Shown: piece by piece, positions 1 through 5,333 of the stretch
How positions within the stretch are numbered: position 1 is the stretch's first letter
Layout: every line of letters starts with the position of its first letter
NCBI GenBank assembly: GCA_002254975.1
Contig: NJEB01000078.1
Span: 1 to 7,360 of the forward strand
DNA: 7,360 nucleotides
Source of the DNA: Candidatus Hecatellales archaeon ex4484_218
GTDB taxonomy: Archaea > Thermoproteota > Bathyarchaeia > Hecatellales > Hecatellaceae
Direction of reading: 5' to 3'
Notes under the pieces: model-generated
What the model was told of the DNA's origin: nothing
What the model saw: only the letters and a program-made list of their open reading frames with translations
Database searches by the model: none
Made by a program: the position numbers and the translations under genes

Positions 1-632
1 GTTTCTGCTGTTGGAATTTCTCCAATAATATGCATAATATGTTCTTTTTGTTCTAAAGAAACAACTTTCCCTCTTCTTCCAACAATTATTTTTGTTACAT
101 TTCCAACCTGCTCAGATGGAACTTTTACTGTTACTTTTAGAATAGGTTCTAATAGAGTTGGATTAGCTGAAAGAAAACTTGCATAAAGCGACCTACGAGT
201 TGCAGGCATAATTTGAGCTGGACCTGTATGAACAGGGTCTTCATGGATTTGAGCATCAACAAGTTTAACTTTTATCCCTCTAATGGTTTCATAGGCTAAG
301 GGCCCTTCCTCAATACTCCAGTTAAAAGCTGAAATAATAGAATCTTTAACCACATCCAATCTTTGAATACCTTTTGTAACATCAGTTAAAATATTGCAAT
401 GTTCATCAACCCTCCAAACACCTCTAGCCTCATCAGCATCCCAACCATGTTCTCTTAAAATTTTTGCAACTTGATGACGGGGTGTATAATCAGAAATTTC
501 ACCTCTTCGAATAAGGTCTACTATTTCAGGTTCTAAAGGTTCAACTTTAACATAAATTCTATTATGTTTATTAGGTGACTTACCTTCAAAAACCTGCCCT
601 TCCTTACGAACCGTTTCCCTATACAACACGAT
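1..632 (-). CDS. fusA: Elongation factor 2, C-terminal fragment (domain IV onward), cut by window edge
   Basis: The minus strand is open from 632 to the window edge (210 codons) and reads as EF-2 from the domain III/IV boundary: [20 protein letters not shown], then the domain IV signatures [18 protein letters not shown] and [12 protein letters not shown]. The diphthamide-loop segment is [12 protein letters not shown]; the second His (codon 228-230) is the expected modification site, followed by Thr where family members I recall have Arg. The domain V-like strand [15 protein letters not shown] is also present. There is no dedicated start: upstream in this frame is only the out-of-frame end of the N-terminal piece. 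The join at about 633-636 fuses the GRLFSG of domain II to the IVLYRE of domain IV with a +1 shift. I see it as the second half of the same disrupted gene, not a separate gene. The true C-terminus lies outside the window. Confidence 0.9.
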   Translation of the reverse strand, partial: MVLYRETVRKEGQVFEGKSPNKHNRIYVKVEPLEPEIVDLIRRGEISDYTPRHQVAKILREHGWDADEARGVWRVDEHCNILTDVTKGIQRLDVVKDSIISAFNWSIEEGPLAYETIRGIKVKLVDAQIHEDPVHTGPAQIMPATRRSLYASFLSANPTLLEPILKVTVKVPSEQVGNVTKIIVGRRGKVVSLEQKEHIMHIIGEIPTAE

Positions 633-1578
633 AGCCTGAAAAAAGTCTACCTGTAGCTACAACACCAGCTTGAGGGTCAACAACAACATTAGTTATACAC
701 ATAACAACAGGACCATTTCTATCACAGTTTAACATAGCTTGTCCAACTTCACTGTTTAAATCTCCACGCCAAATTTTAGGTATCCTATATTTTTGAGCAA
801 CATGAGGTGGAGGTACATGCTTAATAATCATATCCAGAATAGGTTCATGAAGAGGTGCAAGTTCAACAAGCTCTTTAACTTTCCCATTTTGGTAAGCTGA
901 AACAATATCTGAAAATTTTATCCCCTTTTCCTGAGCTGTTTGAATAGTAAGACCCCATCTATCCTTTGCGGAACCAAAAGCAACAGTTCCAGTCATAGGG
1001 TTTACTTTCCATTTATCCCTAAATTGAGGCTCAGCATAAAGTTCAATTAAATTGTTAAAGTCACGAATAATCCTCATAAGTTTTTCTTGAACTTGTTGAG
1101 GAGTTAATCTTAACTCTTTGATTAAACGGTCTATCTTATTTATGTATAAAACCGGTCTAACTCTTTCCTCTAAAGCTTGTCTTGTTACTGTTTCAGTTTG
1201 AACCATAACTTCTTCAACAGCATCAACAACAACCACACAACCATCAATAGCTCTTAAGGACCTTGTAACCCTACCTGAAAAATCAACATGACCTGGAGTA
1301 TCTATAAGGTTTATAACGTAAGGTTTACCGTCAATCTCATAGTAAAGGCTTATGTTTGCAGCTTTAATGGTCATCTGCCTTTTTTGTTCTTCCTCTAAAT
1401 AATCTAAAGCTAAGGCTTGTCCTGCAACTGAAGGTGAAAGTAAACCTGCTGCTGAAAGCAAAGAATCTGTTAAAGTTGTTTTTCCATGGTCAACATGGGC
1501 TATAATTCCCGCATTTCTAACCTGGTCTAGGTTTTGAACTATTTTTAAGATTTCAGCTGTTGTTTTAAATTTTGGCAT
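619..1578 (-). CDS. fusA: Elongation factor 2, N-terminal fragment (GTPase domain plus start of domain II)
   Basis: This is the N-terminal part of archaeal EF-2, the GTPase that drives tRNA-mRNA translocation on the ribosome. The GTPase motifs are intact: P-loop AHVDHGKT (residues 27-34), switch I threonine T70 in RQMTI, DTPGH (93-97), NKID (147-150) and a GSAK G5-type motif (202-205). Domain II begins near residue 265 and homology runs to ATGRLFSG (308-315). The expected remainder of domain II is then absent: four off-frame residues and a TAG stop follow. Full-length archaeal EF-2 is about 730 residues. The homologous sequence resumes one frame over at domain IV (1-632), so about 160 codons are missing. 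The ATG start matches the family N-terminus (MPKFKT). hxlB lies about 100 bp upstream on the same strand. A stand-alone product would lack domains III-V and could not act as a translocase. Confidence 0.93.
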   Translation of the reverse strand: MPKFKTTAEILKIVQNLDQVRNAGIIAHVDHGKTTLTDSLLSAAGLLSPSVAGQALALDYLEEEQKRQMTIKAANISLYYEIDGKPYVINLIDTPGHVDFSGRVTRSLRAIDGCVVVVDAVEEVMVQTETVTRQALEERVRPVLYINKIDRLIKELRLTPQQVQEKLMRIIRDFNNLIELYAEPQFRDKWKVNPMTGTVAFGSAKDRWGLTIQTAQEKGIKFSDIVSAYQNGKVKELVELAPLHEPILDMIIKHVPPPHVAQKYRIPKIWRGDLNSEVGQAMLNCDRNGPVVMCITNVVVDPQAGVVATGRLFSGYRVV

Positions 1579-1627
1579 AGGACATTTCCCTTCAGAGTTT
1601 AAGCTAATGTAAAAGCAAACATCTACT

Positions 1628-1639
1628 AATTTAAAAAAG
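1628..1639 (-). promoter_or_regulatory. Probable TATA element of the EF-2 gene
   Basis: On the minus strand the spacer reads CTTTTTTAAATTAG, a T/A-rich box of archaeal type centred about 55 nt before the EF-2 ATG. Initiation 24-27 nt downstream would leave a leader of roughly 30 nt. The placement is inferred from base composition and spacing only. Confidence 0.35.
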
Positions 1640-1679
1640 TTATGGTTTATTTTTTGGGTAGCTAGTCGATTTCCAATGT

Positions 1680-2279
1680 TTACTCTATGGTTGCATGTCT
1701 TTTTTTAAGGTCAGCCTCAGTTTTTCCCAGTCTATGCATAAGTTCAACAATCAACCCATCCAAAAAAACACTTACAGTAGCCTCAAAAATTGTGCCAAGT
1801 GGTGCTAAAGGTTCATGAACACCTAAAATTTGCCTTGAAAAATAATCTTTTTTACCTGCAACTTTTGTTCTTCCATAAATTATTACCTTATGGTCTGAAC
1901 ATCTACCTAAAGGAGAGTTTGGATAGGAGGTAATAGCTACAACTTTTGCACCAACTTTTTTAGCTATCCTTGCAGCTGTTACAACGGTTGTTGTTGAACC
2001 TGAACCTGAAATCGCAAGCAAAATATCTTCTTTTTCAATGGCTGGGGTGATTGTTTCCCCTATAACATGAACATTAAAATTTAGATGCATAAGTCTCATA
2101 GCAAATGCTCTACCAACCAAACCACTTCTGCCAGCACCCATCACAAGAATTTTTCTGTTTTTTTCTTTAGCCTCCAACAAAATATCAATAAACTTGTTAA
2201 CTTGGTTGGGCTCAACAAGTTTTAAGGAGTTTGATAAAGCTTCAACAATTTCTTCAACAGCTTTTTGAAGATACTCCAA
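1680..2279 (-). CDS. hxlB: 6-phospho-3-hexuloisomerase (SIS domain)
   Basis: HxlB interconverts 3-hexulose-6-phosphate and fructose-6-phosphate. In archaea lacking the oxidative pentose phosphate pathway, the ribulose-monophosphate enzymes run in reverse to supply ribulose-5-phosphate for nucleotides and release formaldehyde. The 199-residue length is typical. The single SIS domain shows GAGRSGL (48-54), the phosphate-binding serine loop SGSGST (91-96), [12 protein letters not shown] (155-166) and the C-terminal RHATIE, which resembles the RHANLE end of the family. The start is TTG (2277-2279); no in-frame ATG matches the family start better. The partner synthase hxlA is not in the window, so the two halves are unlinked here unless fused or encoded elsewhere. 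A perfect 10-bp inverted repeat lies 28-59 bp upstream and could be an operator. Confidence 0.93.
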   Translation of the reverse strand: MEYLQKAVEEIVEALSNSLKLVEPNQVNKFIDILLEAKEKNRKILVMGAGRSGLVGRAFAMRLMHLNFNVHVIGETITPAIEKEDILLAISGSGSTTTVVTAARIAKKVGAKVVAITSYPNSPLGRCSDHKVIIYGRTKVAGKKDYFSRQILGVHEPLAPLGTIFEATVSVFLDGLIVELMHRLGKTEADLKKRHATIE

Positions 2280-2280
2280 C

Positions 2281-2300
2281 TAAACCAACCTTAAGGTTTA
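2281..2300. repeat. Short inverted repeat directly upstream of hxlB
   Basis: TAAACC and GGTTTA form 6-bp arms around an 8-nt centre, AACCTTAA; the inner CCTTAAGG is itself palindromic. It abuts the hxlB TTG start, so it would lie in the leader or ribosome-entry region. AT-rich spacers produce short palindromes by chance, so this is weak evidence of function. Confidence 0.35.
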
Positions 2301-2306
2301 GTTACA

Positions 2307-2338
2307 AACATCAATTATCCTAGGTCTAAATTGATGTT
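2307..2338. promoter_or_regulatory. Perfect 10-bp inverted repeat, candidate hxlB operator or hairpin
   Basis: AACATCAATT (2307-2316) and AATTGATGTT (2329-2338) are exact reverse complements separated by 12 nt containing the palindrome CCTAGG. The arm centres are 22 bp apart, about two helical turns, as expected for a dimeric DNA-binding protein. The element sits 28-59 bp upstream of the hxlB start, where archaeal promoter elements lie. It is not followed by a T-tract on either strand, which argues against a simple terminator. Regulator unknown. Confidence 0.5.
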
Positions 2339-2350
2339 AATTTTCTATGC

Positions 2351-2377
2351 TTAAAAACTTTGGTATTACCAAAAAAT
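2351..2377 (-). terminator. Terminator-like hairpin with T-tract after the DHH gene
   Basis: Reading the minus strand, the DHH stop codon is followed within 5 nt by TTTGGT-AAT-ACCAAA, a perfect 6-bp hairpin with a 3-nt loop (2359-2373), then GTTTTTAAG. T-runs flank both sides of the stem. Archaeal termination depends mainly on oligo-T, so this is a plausible 3' end for the prefoldin/DHH transcript, separating it from hxlB. Confidence 0.5.
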
Positions 2378-3364
2378 TTAAACTTTCAATTTTACCTTTA
2401 AAATTTTTAAAATTTCATTAAAAACATTTTCAAGATTTCCATATCCATTAATTCCAGCTGAGGTTGGATGACCCCCACCCATACCCGAAAATTTTTCACC
2501 CAAGGAAAATGCTATATCTTTCCCTAGATGAATTCTAGTTTTATCGTAAAATTCTTGGGTTGACCTTAAACTAACCTTTATTTCACCCTTTTTTTCTCCA
2601 CCAACAACAGCTAAATCTCCACCCAAATTTAGGAAGGCTCTGGCTACCGAAGCTTGGTAAGAACCAACATTAGAAAAAACTATAAGCCAATCTTTAAGCC
2701 TGTAAAGTTTAAGTCTACTTGCAGCTTTAAGCCTAGCTATTTTTTCAGGTTTTTCCATAGGTTTAACCATAGCTTTTAAGGCTTTTTCAATGGTTAAACC
2801 ATAATTTAAAAGTTCAGCTGAAATTTTTAGAGTATCAGCTGATGCGTAACGAAAATTTTTTGTTTCAAAAATTATTCCAAAAAGAAGACCTAAAGCATCT
2901 TTTTTACTTAATCTAAATCTTGCTTTGCAACAAAGCCTATAAACTATTTCGCAGGTTGAACGTGCATTAACATCAACAACCATCAAAGAAGCAATTTTTC
3001 TTGTTTTTGGATGAACAGCATGATGGTCAACAACCATCAAAGGTTTACGGGATTTTTCAACAATCAAACCCCATTCATCAAGTTGTTTAGTTGTGCTTGT
3101 ATCAACCATCACAAAAAAATCAGCTTTTCTAAAATTTGGTTTAGCATTAGTTTTAACTTCAACTTTTTTCATTAATAATTTTGAAAGTTTACTTGGACCA
3201 TGAACAAAAAAAATGTCACATTTAAGCCTAGGATGAATTTTTTTTAGTAATTTTGAGAGAACATGGGAAGCATAAACTGCATCTGGGTCTGCATTATGAT
3301 GACAAAAAATTATTCCATATCTTGCAGAAATTCTTCTAAGAAATCTTCTTATTCTAACAAGCAT
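2378..3364 (-). CDS. DHH-family phosphoesterase (DHH-DHHA1, RecJ/nanoRNase-like)
   Basis: This is a 328-residue protein of the DHH superfamily, metal-dependent phosphodiesterases that cleave DNA ends, short oligoribonucleotides or cyclic dinucleotides. Visible motifs: HHNADPDA (22-29, motif I), DTS (88-90, motif II), DHH (113-115, motif III) and the C-terminal DHHA1 substrate-binding glycines and histidine GGGH (296-299). The usual motif IV TDTxxFR reads FETKNFR, so Glu167 replaces the expected Asp. The length fits the compact two-domain archaeal form, with no extra membrane or sensor domains. The ATG (3362-3364) lies inside the last codons of the upstream prefoldin gene (11-nt overlap), indicating one transcript and probably coupled translation. 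Prefoldin beta next to a DHH gene is an arrangement I recall from other archaea. The exact substrate cannot be read from the sequence. Confidence 0.9.
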   Translation of the reverse strand: MLVRIRRFLRRISARYGIIFCHHNADPDAVYASHVLSKLLKKIHPRLKCDIFFVHGPSKLSKLLMKKVEVKTNAKPNFRKADFFVMVDTSTTKQLDEWGLIVEKSRKPLMVVDHHAVHPKTRKIASLMVVDVNARSTCEIVYRLCCKARFRLSKKDALGLLFGIIFETKNFRYASADTLKISAELLNYGLTIEKALKAMVKPMEKPEKIARLKAASRLKLYRLKDWLIVFSNVGSYQASVARAFLNLGGDLAVVGGEKKGEIKVSLRSTQEFYDKTRIHLGKDIAFSLGEKFSGMGGGHPTSAGINGYGNLENVFNEILKILKVKLKV

Positions 3365-3710
3365 TTTTTTGGATTTGTTGTTGAAGTTCTCTTAATTTTT
3401 CTCTTGTTCTTTCTTCTTGTTTTCCAAGTACAGAAGCTCTTACACTTAAAAGTTCTCTTCTTTCTGTTAGGTCCTTAGTAACCGATTCTTTATCCTTCTT
3501 TACCAAAAGCATTCCAACAGACTTATAAATGATAGCATCATCCCCCATCTTTTTTAATTCTTCTAAAGCCTTATCAGTATCTGTAAGCTCCATCTCAACT
3601 TGTTGTTTTTGAGAAACTATGATTTGAAGTGTTTGTTGAAGTTGTTGAAGTTTTGCAAGTTCTTCTTGAAGATTTGCAGGTATTTCTGTTTCTTCACCCA
3701 ACTTTTTCAA
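3354..3710 (-). CDS. pfdB: Prefoldin beta subunit
   Basis: Prefoldin beta is one of two subunits of the jellyfish-shaped hexameric archaeal chaperone that captures unfolded proteins and hands them to the thermosome. The 118 residues show the beta-class layout: an N-terminal coiled-coil helix rich in Gln/Leu (about 11-50), the central hairpin signature DDAIIYKSVGMLLVKKD (57-73), and a C-terminal coiled-coil helix (about 76-115). The start used is TTG at 3708-3710; an ATG at 3713-3715 is out of frame and meets a stop at its third codon. A TATA-like box about 25 nt upstream would make the transcript nearly leaderless at this TTG, which supports it. The gene overlaps the DHH gene by 11 nt and is followed by it in one operon. 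The alpha subunit is not in the window. Confidence 0.94.
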   Translation of the reverse strand: MKKLGEETEIPANLQEELAKLQQLQQTLQIIVSQKQQVEMELTDTDKALEELKKMGDDAIIYKSVGMLLVKKDKESVTKDLTERRELLSVRASVLGKQEERTREKLRELQQQIQKNAC

Positions 3711-3724
3711 CCCATTATTGTTTA

Positions 3725-3738
3725 AGTTTATTTTAAGA
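3725..3738 (-). promoter_or_regulatory. Probable TATA element of the prefoldin-DHH operon
   Basis: The minus strand reads CTTAAAATAAAC here, ending about 15-18 nt before the prefoldin TTG, with its centre some 22-24 nt away. That spacing predicts a leaderless or nearly leaderless mRNA. Inferred from composition and spacing; no clear BRE can be claimed. Confidence 0.4.
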
Positions 3739-3828
3739 AAAACTTTTAGTCTAATCTAAACTATTGAGGTTTAACATTCTAATTAAAGTTTTTATTTTTT
3801 GTTGTTTGGATGTTTAGGTTGAAAAAGG

Positions 3829-4038
3829 GTGAGGTTTTTGAGGAAGCAGATTAAAGTAGCATTAATTCCGGTTGTTGGTTTAACATTTTTTCTAGGAATA
3901 ATAATTTTTTACATTTTAACCGAGCCGGTTAAGCTTACAAACATTATTACCCGATATTTTCTTATATTCATCATATTTTTTACATTTTTATTTATTGGTT
4001 TGGGTTTTTTAAGTAGATGGATTTTAAGCGGAAAATAA
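3829..4038 (+). CDS. Small two-helix membrane protein, unknown function
   Basis: This is a 69-residue ORF starting at GTG (3829); a stop at 3820-3822 in the same frame limits upstream extension. It has a basic N-terminus (RFLRKQIK), a first hydrophobic helix at about 10-30, a short polar hairpin (TEPVKLTN, with Glu and Lys) and a second helix at about 43-63, ending in RWILSGK. Positive charge at both ends predicts an N-in/C-in hairpin. I do not recognise a family. It is the only plus-strand gene among minus-strand genes here, and its stop lies 17 bp from the convergent pcc1 stop. T-rich strands can yield hydrophobic ORFs by chance. Against this, charged residues sit at the expected membrane edges and no competing minus-strand ORF fills the 345-bp gap between pfdB and pcc1. 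I consider it probably real. Confidence 0.55.
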   Translation: MRFLRKQIKVALIPVVGLTFFLGIIIFYILTEPVKLTNIITRYFLIFIIFFTFLFIGLGFLSRWILSGK

Positions 4039-4055
4039 CTGAATATATTTTTGCT

Positions 4056-4313
4056 CTATCCTAAGGTATCTAAAACATTTCTTAACATGTTAACCCAACG
4101 ACAAAAAGAGTTTATGGAAGACCTTAAAGCAGAGAGGTCTGAAGATTTAAAAATAATCAAAATTTTTCGTCCTTTTCTTCTAAGTAAAACCTTAAATCTT
4201 AAGGTTGACATTGATTTTGCTTCCAGCCTTAAAGCTTCAACTATTTTTTCAGCCTTAATTTTGGAACCAATATCCATGCTAACTTTAGCGTCAACCAAAA
4301 ATTTTTTCCTCAA
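4056..4313 (-). CDS. pcc1: KEOPS complex subunit Pcc1
   Basis: Pcc1 is the small dimerising subunit of KEOPS, which with Kae1, Bud32 and Cgi121 makes the tRNA t6A37 modification. The 85 residues match the family in length and layout: strand AKVSMDIGSKIKAEKIVEAL with the usual helix start, the paired strands LRFKVLLRRKGRKILIIFKS, then the signature SSDLSALRSSINSFCRWVN and a C-terminal helix. The annotated TTG start (4311-4313) overlaps the upstream Brix gene by 23 nt; an internal TTG at 4296-4298 would shorten the overlap to 8 nt and give MVDAKVSMD, and I cannot decide between them. It is the last gene of the Cys-rich/Brix/pcc1 operon and converges on the small membrane protein gene. The short divergent sequence leaves family recognition at motif level only. 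Confidence 0.8.
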   Translation of the reverse strand: MRKKFLVDAKVSMDIGSKIKAEKIVEALRLEAKSMSTLRFKVLLRRKGRKILIIFKSSDLSALRSSINSFCRWVNMLRNVLDTLG

Positions 4314-4866
4314 AAATTACCCACCCTTTTAAATGAAGAGCAGGACCGATTTCCATTTTATGCATAGTAGAAAAAAAAGTTATTTTTGCTTTATACCCTA
4401 ATCCCTCAAAAATTTTTAGGTAAACTTGATAATTTTCTTTTTCAGCCTCATCAACAAATGGAGCTTTCAAAATTTTTGAAATTTCTTTAGCTAGTTTTTT
4501 AAGTTCTTCTTTTTCCGGTTTAACAACAGCTAAACTTCGACATCTTATCCTAAGTTTTCTCCAAAAAGTTGGATACTCTCTTTGAAGACGAATACCTTTT
4601 AAGTATAAGGTTGGAGGAAAAAGTTTTAGTTCTCCATCCCAAACCTTGTAAAACTCTATTTTTCCAGGCCCTCCCTTCCATCTTGTAACCAATAAAACAT
4701 AGTTAGATTGTAGATTAGAAGCAACCTCTGCTAATTCCTCCATACTCATTTTTCCTCTATTTATCCGGTAAGACCTTGGAATAACTGTATGTAAATCTCT
4801 CATTAAGGTTCGTATAGACTTAGTTGGTCTACGAGAACTTGTTATCAAAACCTGAATTGGTTTCAC
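4291..4866 (-). CDS. Brix-domain ribosome-biogenesis protein (Imp4-like)
   Basis: This 191-residue protein has a single Brix domain, related to eukaryotic Imp4/Rpf proteins that bind rRNA and act in ribosomal subunit assembly; archaea carry a minimal stand-alone version of this size. The N-terminus ITSSRRPTKSIRTLMRDL is the typical opening (S/T-S-R-x-P, then a helix), followed by RINRGKMSMEEL, which matches the R-x-x-RG region of archaeal members, and hydrophobic strands such as NYVLLVTRWKGGPGKIEFY. The start is GTG (4864-4866), 10 bp after the Cys-rich gene's stop; the stop overlaps the start of pcc1. The tight spacing indicates one operon joining ribosome assembly with tRNA modification. 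No lesion is visible. Confidence 0.88.
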   Translation of the reverse strand: MKPIQVLITSSRRPTKSIRTLMRDLHTVIPRSYRINRGKMSMEELAEVASNLQSNYVLLVTRWKGGPGKIEFYKVWDGELKLFPPTLYLKGIRLQREYPTFWRKLRIRCRSLAVVKPEKEELKKLAKEISKILKAPFVDEAEKENYQVYLKIFEGLGYKAKITFFSTMHKMEIGPALHLKGWVIFEEKIFG

Positions 4867-4876
4867 TTTATTTAAC

Positions 4877-5167
4877 CTAGAAAATTTCTTTTTCCCTAAT
4901 TTTTTTCTGAAGCTTACCTTTAACCTTAAACCCTTTAATCACTTCTTCTGGCGGGATTTCTATTCGATTGGTGGTTCTTTTTAGGGTTAATCCACAAACA
5001 CCATCTGGTAAAAGCCTATTCCTAGCACAAAAAGCATATTTACATGTGTATCCTTTACAAACATCATCAGCAAATTTACAATAAATTTTCCCAGATTTAC
5101 GTTGTAGAGCTTTTTGACTGCACCTAAAAAATTCACATTGGGGAGAACATTTTTTTACTTCAACCAT
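4877..5167 (-). CDS. Cysteine-rich small protein, candidate metal-binding, unknown function
   Basis: I do not recognise a named family. The 96-residue product has eight cysteines in its first 58 residues: C7, C11, C16, C30, C37, C42, C47 and C58. The spacings are CxxxC, CxxxxC and two more CxxxxC steps (37-42-47), enough for two zinc sites or an Fe-S cluster with spare ligands. The rest is basic, and the C-terminal tail (KGFKVKGKLQKKIREKEIF) is strongly positive, as in RNA- or ribosome-binding proteins. It is not RpoP or L37Ae, which are shorter or have CxxC pairs. It is the first gene of an operon with the Brix protein (10-bp gap) and pcc1, pointing to a role in rRNA or tRNA processing by association only. 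The ATG at 5165-5167 has no clear Shine-Dalgarno and follows a hairpin leader. Confidence 0.75.
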   Translation of the reverse strand: MVEVKKCSPQCEFFRCSQKALQRKSGKIYCKFADDVCKGYTCKYAFCARNRLLPDGVCGLTLKRTTNRIEIPPEEVIKGFKVKGKLQKKIREKEIF

Positions 5168-5173
5168 TCTACT

Positions 5174-5223
5174 GAACCCCGAACAGGATAAGGAGAAAGA
5201 TTCATCATCCAGTCGACGGGTCC
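5174..5223 (-). promoter_or_regulatory. Long leader hairpin before the Cys-rich/Brix/pcc1 operon; possible structured RNA
   Basis: In minus-strand RNA this segment folds as GGACCC (5218-5223) with GGGTTC (5174-5179), CGA (5213-5215) with TCG (5180-5182), and GGATGA (5205-5210) with TTATCC (5186-5191). That is 15 pairs with small internal loops and a 13-nt apical loop (5192-5204). An outer CTA/TAG (5227-5229 with 5169-5171) could extend it. Two of the pairs are G-U, which become A-C mismatches on the plus strand, so the fold is specific to minus-strand RNA. The hairpin ends 6 nt before the ATG at 5167. The segment is visibly richer in G+C than the flanking spacer. It could be a translational control element or a small stable RNA. 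No tRNA, 5S, SRP or RNase P signature was seen. Confidence 0.5.
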
Positions 5224-5253
5224 CTTTAGCTTGTATAAGGTTTCGGATGGTAA

Positions 5254-5266
5254 TAAATTTTATTTT
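5254..5266 (-). promoter_or_regulatory. Probable TATA element of the Cys-rich/Brix/pcc1 operon
   Basis: The minus strand reads AAAATAAAATTTATTA, an archaeal TATA-like box. Initiation about 25 nt downstream would fall near 5230-5237, right at the base of the leader hairpin, and give an approximately 65-nt leader. A second, weaker candidate (TTATAC, on the minus strand near 5233-5238) would start transcription inside the hairpin. Confidence 0.4.
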
Positions 5267-5284
5267 TAATTTTTAGCCTTAGAG

Positions 5285-5296
5285 AAATATAAAATA
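5285..5296 (+). promoter_or_regulatory. Probable TATA element and ribosome binding site of apgM
   Basis: AAATATAAAATA is a good archaeal TATA box; initiation about 25 nt downstream (near 5316) leaves a leader of about 18 nt. That leader contains GAGGT (5319-5323), a Shine-Dalgarno-like match about 10 nt before the ATG at 5334. This supports the chosen apgM start. Confidence 0.5.
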
Positions 5297-5333
5297 GGTG
5301 CAAAGACTTTAAAATTTAGAGGTTAAATTTAGG

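Noticed and set aside
619..645. Programmed frameshift at the T6 run in the EF-2 gene
   Set aside because: A shift could join the frames but cannot supply the roughly 160 missing residues of domains II and III, so it would not yield a working EF-2.
600..660. Intein or intron in the EF-2 gene
   Set aside because: The junction shows loss of sequence, not insertion; there are no splice motifs or extra coding sequence.
3263..3478. Plus-strand ORF of 71 codons
   Set aside because: It lies antisense across the DHH start and the prefoldin C-terminus, and its Phe/Leu/Ser-rich product is the shadow of those genes.
3713..3715. ATG as the prefoldin start
   Set aside because: It is out of frame and meets TGA at its third codon; the TTG five bases downstream opens the real frame.
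4051..4332. Plus-strand ORF of 93 codons
   Set aside because: It is antisense to pcc1 and the end of the Brix gene, both recognised families; no independent signal supports it.
5168..5215. Box C/D guide RNA based on ATGATGA (minus strand, near 5203-5209)
   Set aside because: It matches box C, but no CTGA D box follows at proper spacing on that strand; only CTGT and CAGT occur.
5168..5240. tRNA, 5S rRNA, SRP RNA or RNase P RNA in the G+C-richer leader
   Set aside because: No cloverleaf, T-arm, 5S, SRP or RNase P consensus could be found on either strand.
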